Assembly: GCF_009727155.1 (NCBI RefSeq)
Contig: NZ_WNWM01000002.1
Coordinates: forward strand, 5,146,001 to 5,210,000
From: Pseudoduganella dura
GTDB taxonomy: Bacteria; Pseudomonadota; Gammaproteobacteria; Burkholderiales; Burkholderiaceae_D
Direction of reading: 5' to 3'
Length of the DNA: 64,000 nucleotides
Shown: positions 44,894-53,599 of the stretch, piece after piece
Position numbering within the stretch: position 1 is the stretch's first letter
Layout of the letters: the number at the start of each line of letters is the position of its first letter
Program-made: the position numbers and the translations under genes
Notes under the pieces: generated by a model
What the model was told of the DNA's origin: nothing
The model's database searches: none
Seen by the model: only the letters and a program-made list of their open reading frames with translations

Positions 44894-45129
44894 TAGTCTT
44901 TGCGCCAGACGGGGAGGCCGGTAACGTCCAGTTCCTCGTCGCGCTGCCAGACGGGCAGGCCGCTGGCATCGGTCGGGGCGAGCAATTCGAGCTGTTCCTG
45001 CCTGACGGCGACGCGGCGCGCGCGCGGGCGTGGCAACGGCACGGGCGGCGCCTTCGGCTCCGGCTCCAGCGGCGCGGCGGGGCCGAAGCCGGGCAGGTCG
45101 AATGTCGCGTTGTCTTTTTTGTCTCTCAT
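44893..45129 (-). CDS. Uncharacterised small protein with GLPVW repeats
   Basis: 78 residues. The N-terminal half is Pro/Glu-rich and probably disordered (FGPAAPLEPEPKAPPVPLPR). The C-terminal half contains two copies of a G-L-P-V-W-x-(R/K)-D motif: SGLPVWQRDEELD and TGLPVWRKD at the very end. ATG 45129 is the first in-frame Met. No family is recognised. A terminator stands just upstream and a palindromic element touches its stop codon, so it is probably transcribed alone. Confidence 0.6.
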   Translation of the reverse strand: MRDKKDNATFDLPGFGPAAPLEPEPKAPPVPLPRPRARRVAVRQEQLELLAPTDASGLPVWQRDEELDVTGLPVWRKD

Positions 45130-45141
45130 CGTGTGGCGTGC

Positions 45142-45176
45142 AAAAACAAAAGCCCGGCTTTGGCAGTCGGGCTTTT
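45142..45176 (-). terminator. Rho-independent terminator of the phosphoesterase gene
   Basis: CGGGCTTTT (45168-45176) pairs with AAAAGCCCG (45148-45156); read on the minus strand it ends in a T-rich tail (CTTTTGTTTTTG). Confidence 0.85.
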
Positions 45177-45284
45177 CATCTGAAGCGGCGCGCAGTGTAA
45201 CACAGTGCCACCAATTTGTGCGCCGGCGCCCCGGCGCGTGCCGGGCGAGCTTCGGCTGTATTACAGCTGAATCACGGCCGAACT

Positions 45285-46928
45285 TCAGCGGAACGCCAGC
45301 GCGGCGGTCAGGTCGCCAGGTGGCTGCGCGCCCCGCTCGGCAAAGGCCCGGTTGCGTTCGGCCAGGCCGTCGAGCAGCGGCAGCTCGAAGCGCCGCGTGA
45401 TGAAGCGCAGGATCGACGTGGTGTCGTAGAAGTTGTGATCGACATTGCCCTTTTTGGCGAACGGCGAAACCACGATCGCCGGAATCCGCGAACCCGGGCC
45501 CCAGCGGTCGCCCTTCGGCGGCGCCACGTGATCCCACCAGCCGCCGTTCTCGTCGAAGGTGACCACCACCACCATGTTGTCCCACTGCGGCGAAGACCGG
45601 AGATGGGTCAGCACGTTGACGATGTGCTGGTCGCCCGACTCGATATCCGAATAGCCGGCATGCAGGTTCAGGTTGCCCTGCGGCTTGTAGAAGCTCACGG
45701 CAGGCAGCTTGCCGGCCACCGCATCGGCCAGGAAGCGGTTGGAGATCGGGCTGTCGCCCAGGCCGCCGTCGCGCAGGTGTTCGGCGCGCGCGGCCGTGCC
45801 GGGCGCGAAGCTCCTGAAATAATTGAACGGCTGGTGGTGCGACTGGAAATTCGGCTTCGATCCGCCGCCCAGGTCGTCGAGCGCGGCCTGCCATGCGCCG
45901 CCATACCATGCCCAGTCGACACCCTTGCGCGACAGCAGGTCGCCGATCGTGTCGTACGTCTGCGGCGGCAGCACGCCGCCGTCGTCCGGGTCCGCGTGCA
46001 ATGGATCGCCGCCGGGCGCCGGATGCACCCAGCTCGGCTGGTAAGGCGTGGCCATCGTGTTGACGGCATAGCCGTCCGGCGTAATGGCGCCGTCGTTGAC
46101 GAATATCGCCTTGCCGTCCAGCGCCGATTTCGGGCTGTCCGGGGCCAGCGCCAGGCGCGCGCCGGTGGGGCCGTCGGCCGTCACGCAGATCTTCTTCCTG
46201 GCCTTCGTGTCCTTCGCGTTGAAATACTCCGGCGTGCGGCCGGATACCAGGAACTGGTGGTTCAGGTAGGAGCCGCCGAACGCCGCCATGAAGAAGTTGT
46301 CGCACAGCGTGAATTCGCGCGCCACCTGCCACAGGCCGAGGTTCTTGCCCGTCTGCCCGTAGCGGCCCATCACCAGGCCACCCGCATCGGTCCACGCGAC
46401 AAAGCCGTCGTTCCTGCCGCCGTTGATCTGCATCTGGTTCTGGTAGAAGCGGTGCTGCAGGTCGCGCGTGACCAGCGCCTCCGGCAGCGGCTTGCCCTGC
46501 GCATCCTTCAGTTCGAACGGCGCGTTCGGCAAGCCTTTCACATCGTCTTCCTTCAGTTCGTAGCGCTTGCCGGCCAGTTCCTGCGGCGCGGCCAGCGTGC
46601 CGCCCCACACCTTCGGCAGCTCGGGCAGCACGCTGCCGTCGTAGTCGCGCTGCACGTATTTTTCCGGCGGCACGCCGGCCAGCGGCGAGGCTTCGCCCGG
46701 GAAACCGGCGAACAGGTTGTTGAAGCTGCGGTTTTCCAGGTAGATGACGACCACGTTCTTCACGTGCGCCTTCAGTTTCGCGTCGAGCGGGCCCTTGACG
46801 GTTTTCGCCTGCCGCGATGCCGGCGCGGCGGCAATGGCGGGCAGGGCGCCCATGGCGCCGGCTGCTGCCGCGGCGCCGAACAGGCGGCGGCGGGAAGGCT
46901 TCTCGGGAAGGTCGTTATGGTCCGGCAC
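45285..46928 (-). CDS. Tat-exported phosphoesterase (acid phosphatase/phospholipase C family)
   Basis: 547 residues from GTG 46928, chosen because AAAGGAG is 7 bases upstream; the longer frame to 47117 has no such site. Twin-arginine signal SRRRLFGAAAAAGAMG then ALPAIAAAP. The phosphoesterase domain has metal-site and substrate motifs VVVIYLENRSFNNLF (near N-terminus), FMAAFGGSYLNHQFL, WAWYGG, VVTFDENGGWWDHVAPP and GPGSRIPAIVVSPFAKKG, typical of AcpA/PLC-type enzymes. It hydrolyses phosphomonoesters or phospholipids in the periplasm or outside the cell; the exact substrate is unresolved. Confidence 0.93.
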   Translation of the reverse strand: MPDHNDLPEKPSRRRLFGAAAAAGAMGALPAIAAAPASRQAKTVKGPLDAKLKAHVKNVVVIYLENRSFNNLFAGFPGEASPLAGVPPEKYVQRDYDGSVLPELPKVWGGTLAAPQELAGKRYELKEDDVKGLPNAPFELKDAQGKPLPEALVTRDLQHRFYQNQMQINGGRNDGFVAWTDAGGLVMGRYGQTGKNLGLWQVAREFTLCDNFFMAAFGGSYLNHQFLVSGRTPEYFNAKDTKARKKICVTADGPTGARLALAPDSPKSALDGKAIFVNDGAITPDGYAVNTMATPYQPSWVHPAPGGDPLHADPDDGGVLPPQTYDTIGDLLSRKGVDWAWYGGAWQAALDDLGGGSKPNFQSHHQPFNYFRSFAPGTAARAEHLRDGGLGDSPISNRFLADAVAGKLPAVSFYKPQGNLNLHAGYSDIESGDQHIVNVLTHLRSSPQWDNMVVVVTFDENGGWWDHVAPPKGDRWGPGSRIPAIVVSPFAKKGNVDHNFYDTTSILRFITRRFELPLLDGLAERNRAFAERGAQPPGDLTAALAFR

Positions 46929-47118
46929 GCGCGGCTCCTTTATTGAAGGCAACAAAGGGCTGAGTGTAGGTATCTCATCGGCGGGCGTCAAGGCGGCAGC
47001 GGTGCGCATGCAACGGCCTGACCAGGAGCGGCGAGAGCATGCGCACATGAAGGCAGCGCGCACAAGGAAAGCGGCGCGTGCAGGAATATCCCGCGTAAAA
47101 GAAAAAATCGCGCACAAG

Positions 47119-47157
47119 AAAAAACCGCCGGTTCCATTGCTGGAACCGGCGGTTTTC
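47119..47157 (-). terminator. Terminator of the initiator tRNA gene
   Basis: AAAACCGCCGGTTCCA / TGGAACCGGCGGTTTT form a near-perfect long stem with a 4-base loop, 7 bases after the tRNA 3' end on the minus strand, with T-runs. Confidence 0.85.
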
Positions 47158-47163
47158 TGAATC

Positions 47164-47240
47164 TGGTTGCGGGGACAGGATTTGAACCTGTGACCTTCGG
47201 GTTATGAGCCCGACGAGCTGCCAGACTGCTCCACCCCGCG
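47164..47240 (-). tRNA. Initiator tRNA-Met (fMet, CAT)
   Basis: 77 nt with encoded CCA. The first base C1 is opposed to A72, leaving the unpaired end typical of formylatable initiators, and the anticodon stem has three consecutive G:C pairs (GGG/CCC) beside loop CTCATAA (anticodon CAT). These separate it from elongator tRNA-Met. Confidence 0.96.
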
Positions 47241-47298
47241 TCTGAGGCATGAATTATATACGCTCACTCCGTCTTGTGCAAGCGAGCATTTCACCATG

Positions 47299-48447
47299 CT
47301 ATGTCCGGGCCGCGCCGAGCCGCCACAGCGACGTGACTTCGGCGGCGCGGGCGGCATGCAGCGGGTCTTCGGCATCGCTTGCCTTCGGGTGCGTCGGCCG
47401 CACGTCCTGCCGGCCCAGCACGACCAGGCCGGCCTGCGCGATCCACTCCAGCAGTTGCTCGCGGGGCCGCAGGCCCAGGTGCTCGGCCAGGTCCGACAGG
47501 ATCAGCCAGCCCTCGCCGTCTTCGGTCAGGTGATCCTTCAAGCCGGCCAGGAAACCTTTCAGCATCCGGCTGTCGAGATCGTACAGCGCGTTTTCGATCG
47601 ACGAGCTGGGGCGGGCAGGCAGCCATGGCGGGTTACAGACGACCAGCGGCGCGCGGCCCGGCGGGAACAGGTCCGCCTCCAGCAGCTCGACCTGCTCGTC
47701 CAGATCCAGCCGGGCGAAGTTGTCGCGCGCGCAGGACAGCGCGCGGCGGTCCGTGTCGGTCGCGACCACGTGCGGTACCCCGCGCTTGGCAAGGACCGCG
47801 CTCAGTACGCCGGTGCCGGCGCCGATATCGAACGCCACGGTGGTCTTCTTCGGCAGCGGCGTTTCGGCGACCAGCTGCACGTACTCGCCGCGCACCGGCG
47901 AGAACACGCCGTAGTGCGGGTGGATGCGCGCGTCGAGCGCGGGGATCTCGACGCCGGTCCTGCGCCATTCATGCGCGCCGATCACGCCCAGCAGCTCGCG
48001 CAGCGAGATCACGAACGCATCCTCGCCGCGGCCGTAGGCTTCGTTGCAGGCCAGCTTCACTTCCGGCGCGCGGCGCAGCGGGATCGTATAGCCGGGCTCG
48101 AACGGGATCAGCAGCATCGCCAGCGTGCGCGCGCGCTGCGACTGTGCCTGGCGGTGCAGGTGGAATGCCTCGGTCGGCGTGGCCGGCGCCTTGGCGGCCT
48201 TCTTCTTCGGCTTGCCCTGCTTGCCTTCCGCGCGGCGCGCGAGCGCCTGCAGCAACTGCCGGGCGTTCTGGAAGTCGCCGCGCCACAGCAGCGCCGTGCC
48301 TTCGCAGGCCAGGCGGTAGGCGGTATCGGCGTTCAGCGTGTCGTCGGCAACGACCACGCGCTTCGGCGGCGGCATGCCCGCCTCCGAATGCCAGCGGGCG
48401 GAACGCTCGGTTCCTTGTTCGGTCCAGTGGAGGAGGGATGTTTCCAT
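47299..48447 (-). CDS. Class I SAM methyltransferase (RsmC/PrmC-like)
   Basis: 382 residues from ATG 48447. An N-terminal ~190-residue region precedes the SAM domain: motif I AFDIGAGTGVLSAVLAKRG, motif II VVATDTDRRAL and the catalytic NPPW in LVVCNPPWLP. NPP(Y/F/W) marks N-methyltransferases acting on the exocyclic amine of nucleotides or the amide of Gln. The N-terminal part is not clearly RsmC, so rRNA, DNA or release-factor substrate remains open. A Lys/Ala-rich insert lies near residues 75-90. No strong Shine-Dalgarno at the start. Confidence 0.85.
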   Translation of the reverse strand: METSLLHWTEQGTERSARWHSEAGMPPPKRVVVADDTLNADTAYRLACEGTALLWRGDFQNARQLLQALARRAEGKQGKPKKKAAKAPATPTEAFHLHRQAQSQRARTLAMLLIPFEPGYTIPLRRAPEVKLACNEAYGRGEDAFVISLRELLGVIGAHEWRRTGVEIPALDARIHPHYGVFSPVRGEYVQLVAETPLPKKTTVAFDIGAGTGVLSAVLAKRGVPHVVATDTDRRALSCARDNFARLDLDEQVELLEADLFPPGRAPLVVCNPPWLPARPSSSIENALYDLDSRMLKGFLAGLKDHLTEDGEGWLILSDLAEHLGLRPREQLLEWIAQAGLVVLGRQDVRPTHPKASDAEDPLHAARAAEVTSLWRLGAART

Positions 48448-48577
48448 GTCGGCAATCTTGAAATGTGGGGGGTAGCAAAAACGGCGAAACCGCCTGCGCG
48501 GCGGTTTCGATAGGTGGCGGCCATTATAGCCTGCCAAGTCGACTGCCAAGACGCCGGCACGGCGCCGGCGGGGCCGG

Positions 48578-49483
48578 TCAGGCTTCGTCGGCCGGCGGTG
48601 GCGTGGTCGAGATCGTCGGCGCAATGCCGGTCGCCGACGAAGTGGTGGCCACATCCTGCGGTACCTTGATCGGCATCGGCGACTTGTCGGTCTCCAGGTC
48701 CGCTTCGGCCGCTGCCTTCGCGTCTTCCGCGGCCGCCGCCGTGGCTTCGGCCACATACGCCTTGACGGGCGAGGGCGGCGCATAGGTATCGAGCGACTGG
48801 GTGTTCCTGACGAGCTGCATCAGCCGCACCGACAGGTTGCCCAGTACGTCGCCGCTTTGCCCGTCCTTCACATCGCCGGAGATTCGCTTGTCCATCAGCT
48901 TGAACAGGTCGCCGAGGCCGCCCGGCCAGTCGATCTCCGGAAAATCGAACGAAGGCAGCGCCAGGTTCTGTCCGGACGGCTTCTGCTGTCCAGCCTCTTC
49001 GGAACCGGCATAACCGGCGAACATCGACGCTTCGTACTGCACTTCCACCTCGAAATCGTATTTCGTGCCGTCGGCCAGCGTGATCGTGCCCTTGCCGAGG
49101 AAGTGAGAACTCTCGTTCAGGCTGAATCCCGAGGCACTGCTGACGCCATCGGCGCCTTCGGAGCGCAGCGTGCCGGCGGCCATCGACGACGAGGCTTCCA
49201 GCGCCACGGAATCGAAGGCGATGGTCGCGCCCCTGGCGCTGTCGCCGAGCAGGCGCTGGGCAAAACTGCCGAGGAGATTCTGCGCCAGGTCGATCGTGTC
49301 GTTGCCGAGCGAATCGACGCGCTGCTGCAGGTCGACCGCCCCGGACGACAGGGCGACATTCGAGCTGGCTTTCGAGGCCGCCGCCTGCTGCGCGGCGTTG
49401 CTGCCGCGTGCCGGCTGCTGGGTCGCGCCGGCGAGGGCGGTATTCTGGTACCCGCGGGTGCCGAGTGGAGAGAGCGAAGACAT
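48578..49483 (-). CDS. Uncharacterised protein (301 residues)
   Basis: Starts MSSLSPLGTRGYQNTALAG with a Ser/Ala/Gln-rich, probably disordered N-terminus and no signal peptide. A middle domain has alternating beta-type sequence (IAFDSVALEASSSM, KGTITLADGTKYDFEVEVQYEA). An acidic/Pro-rich C-terminus follows (AEATAAAAEDAKAAAEADLE). A helical part VDLQQRVDSLGNDTIDLAQNLLGSF is the most conserved-looking. Function unknown. The long Ser/Ala N-terminus is reminiscent of flagellar export substrates, but no homology is claimed. Lies between a methyltransferase and a small Cys-rich protein, all minus strand. Confidence 0.7.
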   Translation of the reverse strand: MSSLSPLGTRGYQNTALAGATQQPARGSNAAQQAAASKASSNVALSSGAVDLQQRVDSLGNDTIDLAQNLLGSFAQRLLGDSARGATIAFDSVALEASSSMAAGTLRSEGADGVSSASGFSLNESSHFLGKGTITLADGTKYDFEVEVQYEASMFAGYAGSEEAGQQKPSGQNLALPSFDFPEIDWPGGLGDLFKLMDKRISGDVKDGQSGDVLGNLSVRLMQLVRNTQSLDTYAPPSPVKAYVAEATAAAAEDAKAAAEADLETDKSPMPIKVPQDVATTSSATGIAPTISTTPPPADEA

Positions 49484-49543
49484 GGCTGGCCTCTTGTAAC
49501 AATGTCCCTCTACATCGGCATCGCGGCCGAATTCTTGAGGAAA

Positions 49544-49753
49544 TCAGTGGTGATGGGACCACAGGCCGTTCGACGCCAGGTACGCCTGCACGGCGTCCGG
49601 CTGCCCGATGGCATGCAGTTTCACTTCGCCGCAGCTGCACACGCCGGAATAGGGCGTGATGTGCGAGCAGGCGGAGACTTTTTGGACGGTCACTTTGACC
49701 GCCTTGGCGCATTTGGCGCACTTGAACGTCAGGTTGCGTGGTGCTTTGAACAT
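49544..49753 (-). CDS. Small Cys-rich protein (69 residues)
   Basis: Five Cys (12, 15, 29, 39, 41) in a CAKC...CSHITP...CSC pattern and a C-terminal His-His-His suggest a zinc ribbon or other metal site. No Shine-Dalgarno site is evident before ATG 49753. No family recognised. 60 bp upstream of the 301-residue protein on the same strand. Confidence 0.6.
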   Translation of the reverse strand: MFKAPRNLTFKCAKCAKAVKVTVQKVSACSHITPYSGVCSCGEVKLHAIGQPDAVQAYLASNGLWSHHH

Positions 49754-49798
49754 GATTTCAGGAGATAAACTTCACACGAACTATAAGACTTCATTCTA

Positions 49799-52700
49799 TC
49801 AGGCCACGCTCACGTGGCTGCGGCCGCCTGCACCGGGCTGCACCAGGATCCGCGTGGCGATCCGCTCCGTCATTTCCTGCACGTGCGAGATGACGCCCAC
49901 CTTGCGGCCCATGGCCTGCAGATTGTCCAGCGCATCCATCGCCACGCGCAGCGTCTCGGCATCGAGGCTGCCGAAGCCTTCGTCGATGAACAGCGATTCC
50001 ACGCGGACGCGGTTCGACGACAGCGAAGCGAGCCCCAGCGCCAGCGCCAGCGACACCAGGAACGACTCGCCGCCGGACAGCGAATGCACCGAACGCAGGT
50101 CGTCGCCCATGTGCAGGTCGCGCACGAGCAGGCCCAGCGAAGGTTGCGACGGATTGTCGATGCGCAAGATCTGGTAGCGGGGCGCGAGCTGGCGCAGGTG
50201 CGCATTGGCATAGCCGAGCAGCACGTCCAGCGTGAACTGCTGGGCGTAATTGCGGAATTTCTTGCCGTCGGCCGAGCCGATCAGCTCGGCCAGCCGGGCC
50301 CAGCGGCGTTCGCTGCTTTCGTGCTTTTCCAGGTCGGCCAGCATCGCGCTGGCACGGCGGCGGCGCTCGTCGTCCTGCGCCAGCCTGACCTTCAGGCCGG
50401 AGAAATGTTCCTGGGCGGCGCGCCGCTCGGCCGCCAGCGCATCGAGGGATTCGCGCAACACCTGCGCACCGCCATCGGCGCCGGTCCACGCACCTTCATC
50501 CGCCCCGGCCGGCGCGCCTGCACGGTGCTGTGCCAGCTGCGCCTCGCGCTCGCGCAGCACGGCCTGGGCCTGGGCCACGGCGCCTTCCAGCGCCTGCAAC
50601 GCCTGGCGCTCGGCGCGGATCGCTTCCAGCGGGTGCGCCAGCAGGGCCAGCAGCTCATCCACCGACGCCACGCCCACCGGTGCCGCGAACAGGTCCGGCT
50701 CGGCGTGCGCATGATGGAATGCGGCGAGCCATTCGGCCAGTTGCCGGTGGGCGGCCGCGGCCGTTTCTTCGAGTTCGGCGGCGCGGCGGCGGGCGTTCGC
50801 CAGCGCTTCATCGCACCGCGCGCGCTGCTGGGCCGCCTGCTGGCCCGCCTCCTGCTGCGCGCGCAACGCCGCGTGGGCCGCTTCGCACGCCGTGCGCAGG
50901 CGCGTTTCCACCTCGCCCGCGGGAGCACCGTTCCATAGCGCCTGGCGCTGGGTGCGCGCCGCCTGCAGCGCCTCGTCCGCCACCACGAAGGCGGCGCGCG
51001 CGGCCTGTTCGTCGGCGGCCACTTTCGCGTGCGCCGCCTGCAGCACCGCCAGTTCGATGTCCAGCGCGGCGATCTTCGCGGCACGTTCGCCCAGGTCGGC
51101 ATGCTGCTTCTGCCACTGGCGGCTCTCGGCCTGCCGCAGCGCATGGAAGTGGCCCGGGTCCTGGCGCCAGTGATCCTTCCAGCCTTCGGCGCCGTCCGGG
51201 GCGTCGGCAAAGGCGGCATCCAGGTCGTCGAGCAGCGCATCGAGGTGATGGGCGGCGTCGATGTGCTGCGAGTGCAGTGCCTCGGCCTGCGCCTGGGCTT
51301 GCGCCAGCGCGGCGTTGCTGGCCGCGAGGCTCGCCTGGCAGCGCGCCTGTTCCGCGGCGGCGCGCTCGCAGGCACCCTGTGCGCGGTCGCGCACGGCGCC
51401 GGCACGGCGCAGCGCCTGCTCCTGCCGCGCCACGTCCTGCAGGTCCGCCGCAACCGCGGCGATACGCCCGGCCAGCCAGGCGGCACGCTCACCATCTGCC
51501 ACGGCGCCATCGTCGCCGAGCGACGCTAGCGCGGCATTCCAGCGCTGGGCCAGCGCCGCCAGGGCCGGCTCGAGTGCTGCGAGTTCGTCGCGCACCTGGG
51601 CCAGCCCGCTTGCGCTCGACGCGGCCAGTGCGCGCTGCGTGGCCTCATGCCCGATCAGGCCATCCCGCGCCGCGCGCCAGCGCGCCACGTCGGCGCGAAG
51701 TTCGCCGAGCATGCCGCGCAACAGGTCGTTGCCGTGATATGGATGACCGGTCGATCCGCACACGGGGCAGGGCGCGCCGTCTTCCAGCGTGGCGCGCAGC
51801 TGCTCGACGCTTTCGCCGCAAGCCGCTTCGGCCAGCGCCAGCGAGCGCTCGGCCTGCGCCAGCGCCGCCTTGCCGGCGGCGAGGTCGATCGTTGCCGCGT
51901 CGGCCAGGACCTGGGCGCCGGCGCGCGCCGCTTCCAGCTGCGCGGCCTGCGCCAACAACCCGGCATGGCGCTCCCGCCGGGCCGCCAGGTCCAGCCACAG
52001 GCGTTCGCCCTCCTGCAGCGCGGCACGGCGTTCTTCCAGCGCCGTGCGCCGCGTGCCCAGCGCATCGGCATCGAAGGCCGCCAGTGCCTGCAAGGCCGCG
52101 GTGCGCTCCGCCTCCGCGGCGCGCAATGTTTCGGCCGCGCCGGCCAGGCCGGCCCGCGCGGCCGCTTCCTCGTCGCGGTGGCGCGCGGCACGGCGCTGCG
52201 CGTCGGCCAGCCTGGCGGCCAGCGCCCCTTGCCCGTTGGCGGCGCGGTTCGCCTGCGTGAACAGTTCTTCCCAGCGCGGCCACTGCTGGCCCAGCACGGC
52301 CCAGTGGCGGTGCCCCTCCAGCCACGTCTGGCCGTATTCCTGGGCGGCGATCAGGTTGCGCCGTTCGTTGCGCTTGTCCGACAGCACGGCCGCGGCCTGC
52401 GTCGCGGCCGCCACCGCGGCGTCGCGCGCCGTGCGCGCCTGGGCGTGCTGCGGCAGCATCGCCTCGATGCGCGCATCGAGCGCCTTGGCGCGGTCCAGTT
52501 GCGGGCCGGCGTCCCGGCGCGCCGCTTCGGCCGTTTCGACACCGCTCGCGGCCTGCTGCTGCGCCGCCGCCGCGGCAGCCTGGGCACGTTCCGCCGCCAC
52601 GGCTTCTTCCTGGCAGCGGGCGATCGCGGCACGCGCCTGGGCCGATTCGGCCTGCACGCGCTGCACCGCGTCGTGCAGCGGACGCGCTTCCTGCACCGCG

Positions 52701-53599
52701 TCGAGCTTGTCGAGCGCGGCGCGGCGCGGCGCCGCCGCGGCCACCTCGGCGCTGCGGGCCTGGCCCGCCGCCGCGGCCTGGGCAACGCCGTCGGCCAGCC
52801 GCGCGGCCTGATCGTGCCAGCGCAGGTCGGTCTCGAGCGCCGCCTTCCGGACATCGATCGCGGCCAGCGCCAGCTCGGCTTCGCCCGCCTCCTGCTCCGT
52901 TTGCGCGCGCTCCTCGCCGGACAGCGGCTTCTGGTCGGCCAGCCGGGCGACCATCTGCTGCAGCGCCTGCGCTTCGAGCTTGTGCCGCTCGAACGCGCGG
53001 CGCGACAGGTCGCTGTAGACGGTGCTGCCGGTCAGCGTTTCCAGCAGCAGGCCGCGTTCGTCGTCCTGCGCCTTCAGGAAGGTGGCGAATTCGTTCTGCG
53101 CCAGCAGCACGGCGCGCGTGAACTGGTCGAAGTTCAGGCCGATGCGCGCCTCGATCTCCGCCTTGACTTCGGTCTTGGTGCCGCCGACCGGGTGCAGTTC
53201 GGGCAGCCGGTGCAAGGTCATCGCGGTCGGCTGCAACGCGCCCGTGGCCTTCGTGCGGGAGCGGCGCACGCTCCAGCGTGCGCGGTACGACACGCCGTCG
53301 CTGCCCGTGAAATCGACTTCCGCGTAACCTTCCGGCGTGCCGCGGCGCAGCAGCGTGCGCGAGTCGTCCGAGCCGATATGGTCGCCCACGTCCGGTGTCT
53401 TGCCGCGCGCATGGACCAGGCGCGGCGTGCGGTCGTACAGCGCCAGGCACAGCGCGTCGAGCAGCGTGCTCTTGCCGGCCCCGGTCGGGCCGCTGATCGC
53501 GAACAGGCCGCTCGACGCCAGCGGTTCGCTGCCGAAATCGACGGAAAATTCGTCCGCCAGCGAGGCCAGGTTGCGGCCGCCGATGCGCAGGATCCTCAT
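49799..53599 (-). CDS. sbcC: Exonuclease subunit SbcC
   Basis: 1266 residues. Walker A GPTGAGKST at 37-45, long coiled coils on each side of the zinc hook Cys611-Pro-Val-Cys614, then the ABC signature LSGGESFLVSLALALGL and Walker B ESLFIDEGFGSLDAETL near the C-terminus. Rad50/SMC-like ATPase that with SbcD opens hairpins and processes double-strand ends. Its ATG overlaps the sbcD stop (ATGA). Coiled-coil segments are Ala/Arg/Glu-rich and very GC-rich. Confidence 0.97.
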   Translation of the reverse strand: MRILRIGGRNLASLADEFSVDFGSEPLASSGLFAISGPTGAGKSTLLDALCLALYDRTPRLVHARGKTPDVGDHIGSDDSRTLLRRGTPEGYAEVDFTGSDGVSYRARWSVRRSRTKATGALQPTAMTLHRLPELHPVGGTKTEVKAEIEARIGLNFDQFTRAVLLAQNEFATFLKAQDDERGLLLETLTGSTVYSDLSRRAFERHKLEAQALQQMVARLADQKPLSGEERAQTEQEAGEAELALAAIDVRKAALETDLRWHDQAARLADGVAQAAAAGQARSAEVAAAAPRRAALDKLDAVQEARPLHDAVQRVQAESAQARAAIARCQEEAVAAERAQAAAAAAQQQAASGVETAEAARRDAGPQLDRAKALDARIEAMLPQHAQARTARDAAVAAATQAAAVLSDKRNERRNLIAAQEYGQTWLEGHRHWAVLGQQWPRWEELFTQANRAANGQGALAARLADAQRRAARHRDEEAAARAGLAGAAETLRAAEAERTAALQALAAFDADALGTRRTALEERRAALQEGERLWLDLAARRERHAGLLAQAAQLEAARAGAQVLADAATIDLAAGKAALAQAERSLALAEAACGESVEQLRATLEDGAPCPVCGSTGHPYHGNDLLRGMLGELRADVARWRAARDGLIGHEATQRALAASSASGLAQVRDELAALEPALAALAQRWNAALASLGDDGAVADGERAAWLAGRIAAVAADLQDVARQEQALRRAGAVRDRAQGACERAAAEQARCQASLAASNAALAQAQAQAEALHSQHIDAAHHLDALLDDLDAAFADAPDGAEGWKDHWRQDPGHFHALRQAESRQWQKQHADLGERAAKIAALDIELAVLQAAHAKVAADEQAARAAFVVADEALQAARTQRQALWNGAPAGEVETRLRTACEAAHAALRAQQEAGQQAAQQRARCDEALANARRRAAELEETAAAAHRQLAEWLAAFHHAHAEPDLFAAPVGVASVDELLALLAHPLEAIRAERQALQALEGAVAQAQAVLREREAQLAQHRAGAPAGADEGAWTGADGGAQVLRESLDALAAERRAAQEHFSGLKVRLAQDDERRRRASAMLADLEKHESSERRWARLAELIGSADGKKFRNYAQQFTLDVLLGYANAHLRQLAPRYQILRIDNPSQPSLGLLVRDLHMGDDLRSVHSLSGGESFLVSLALALGLASLSSNRVRVESLFIDEGFGSLDAETLRVAMDALDNLQAMGRKVGVISHVQEMTERIATRILVQPGAGGRSHVSVA

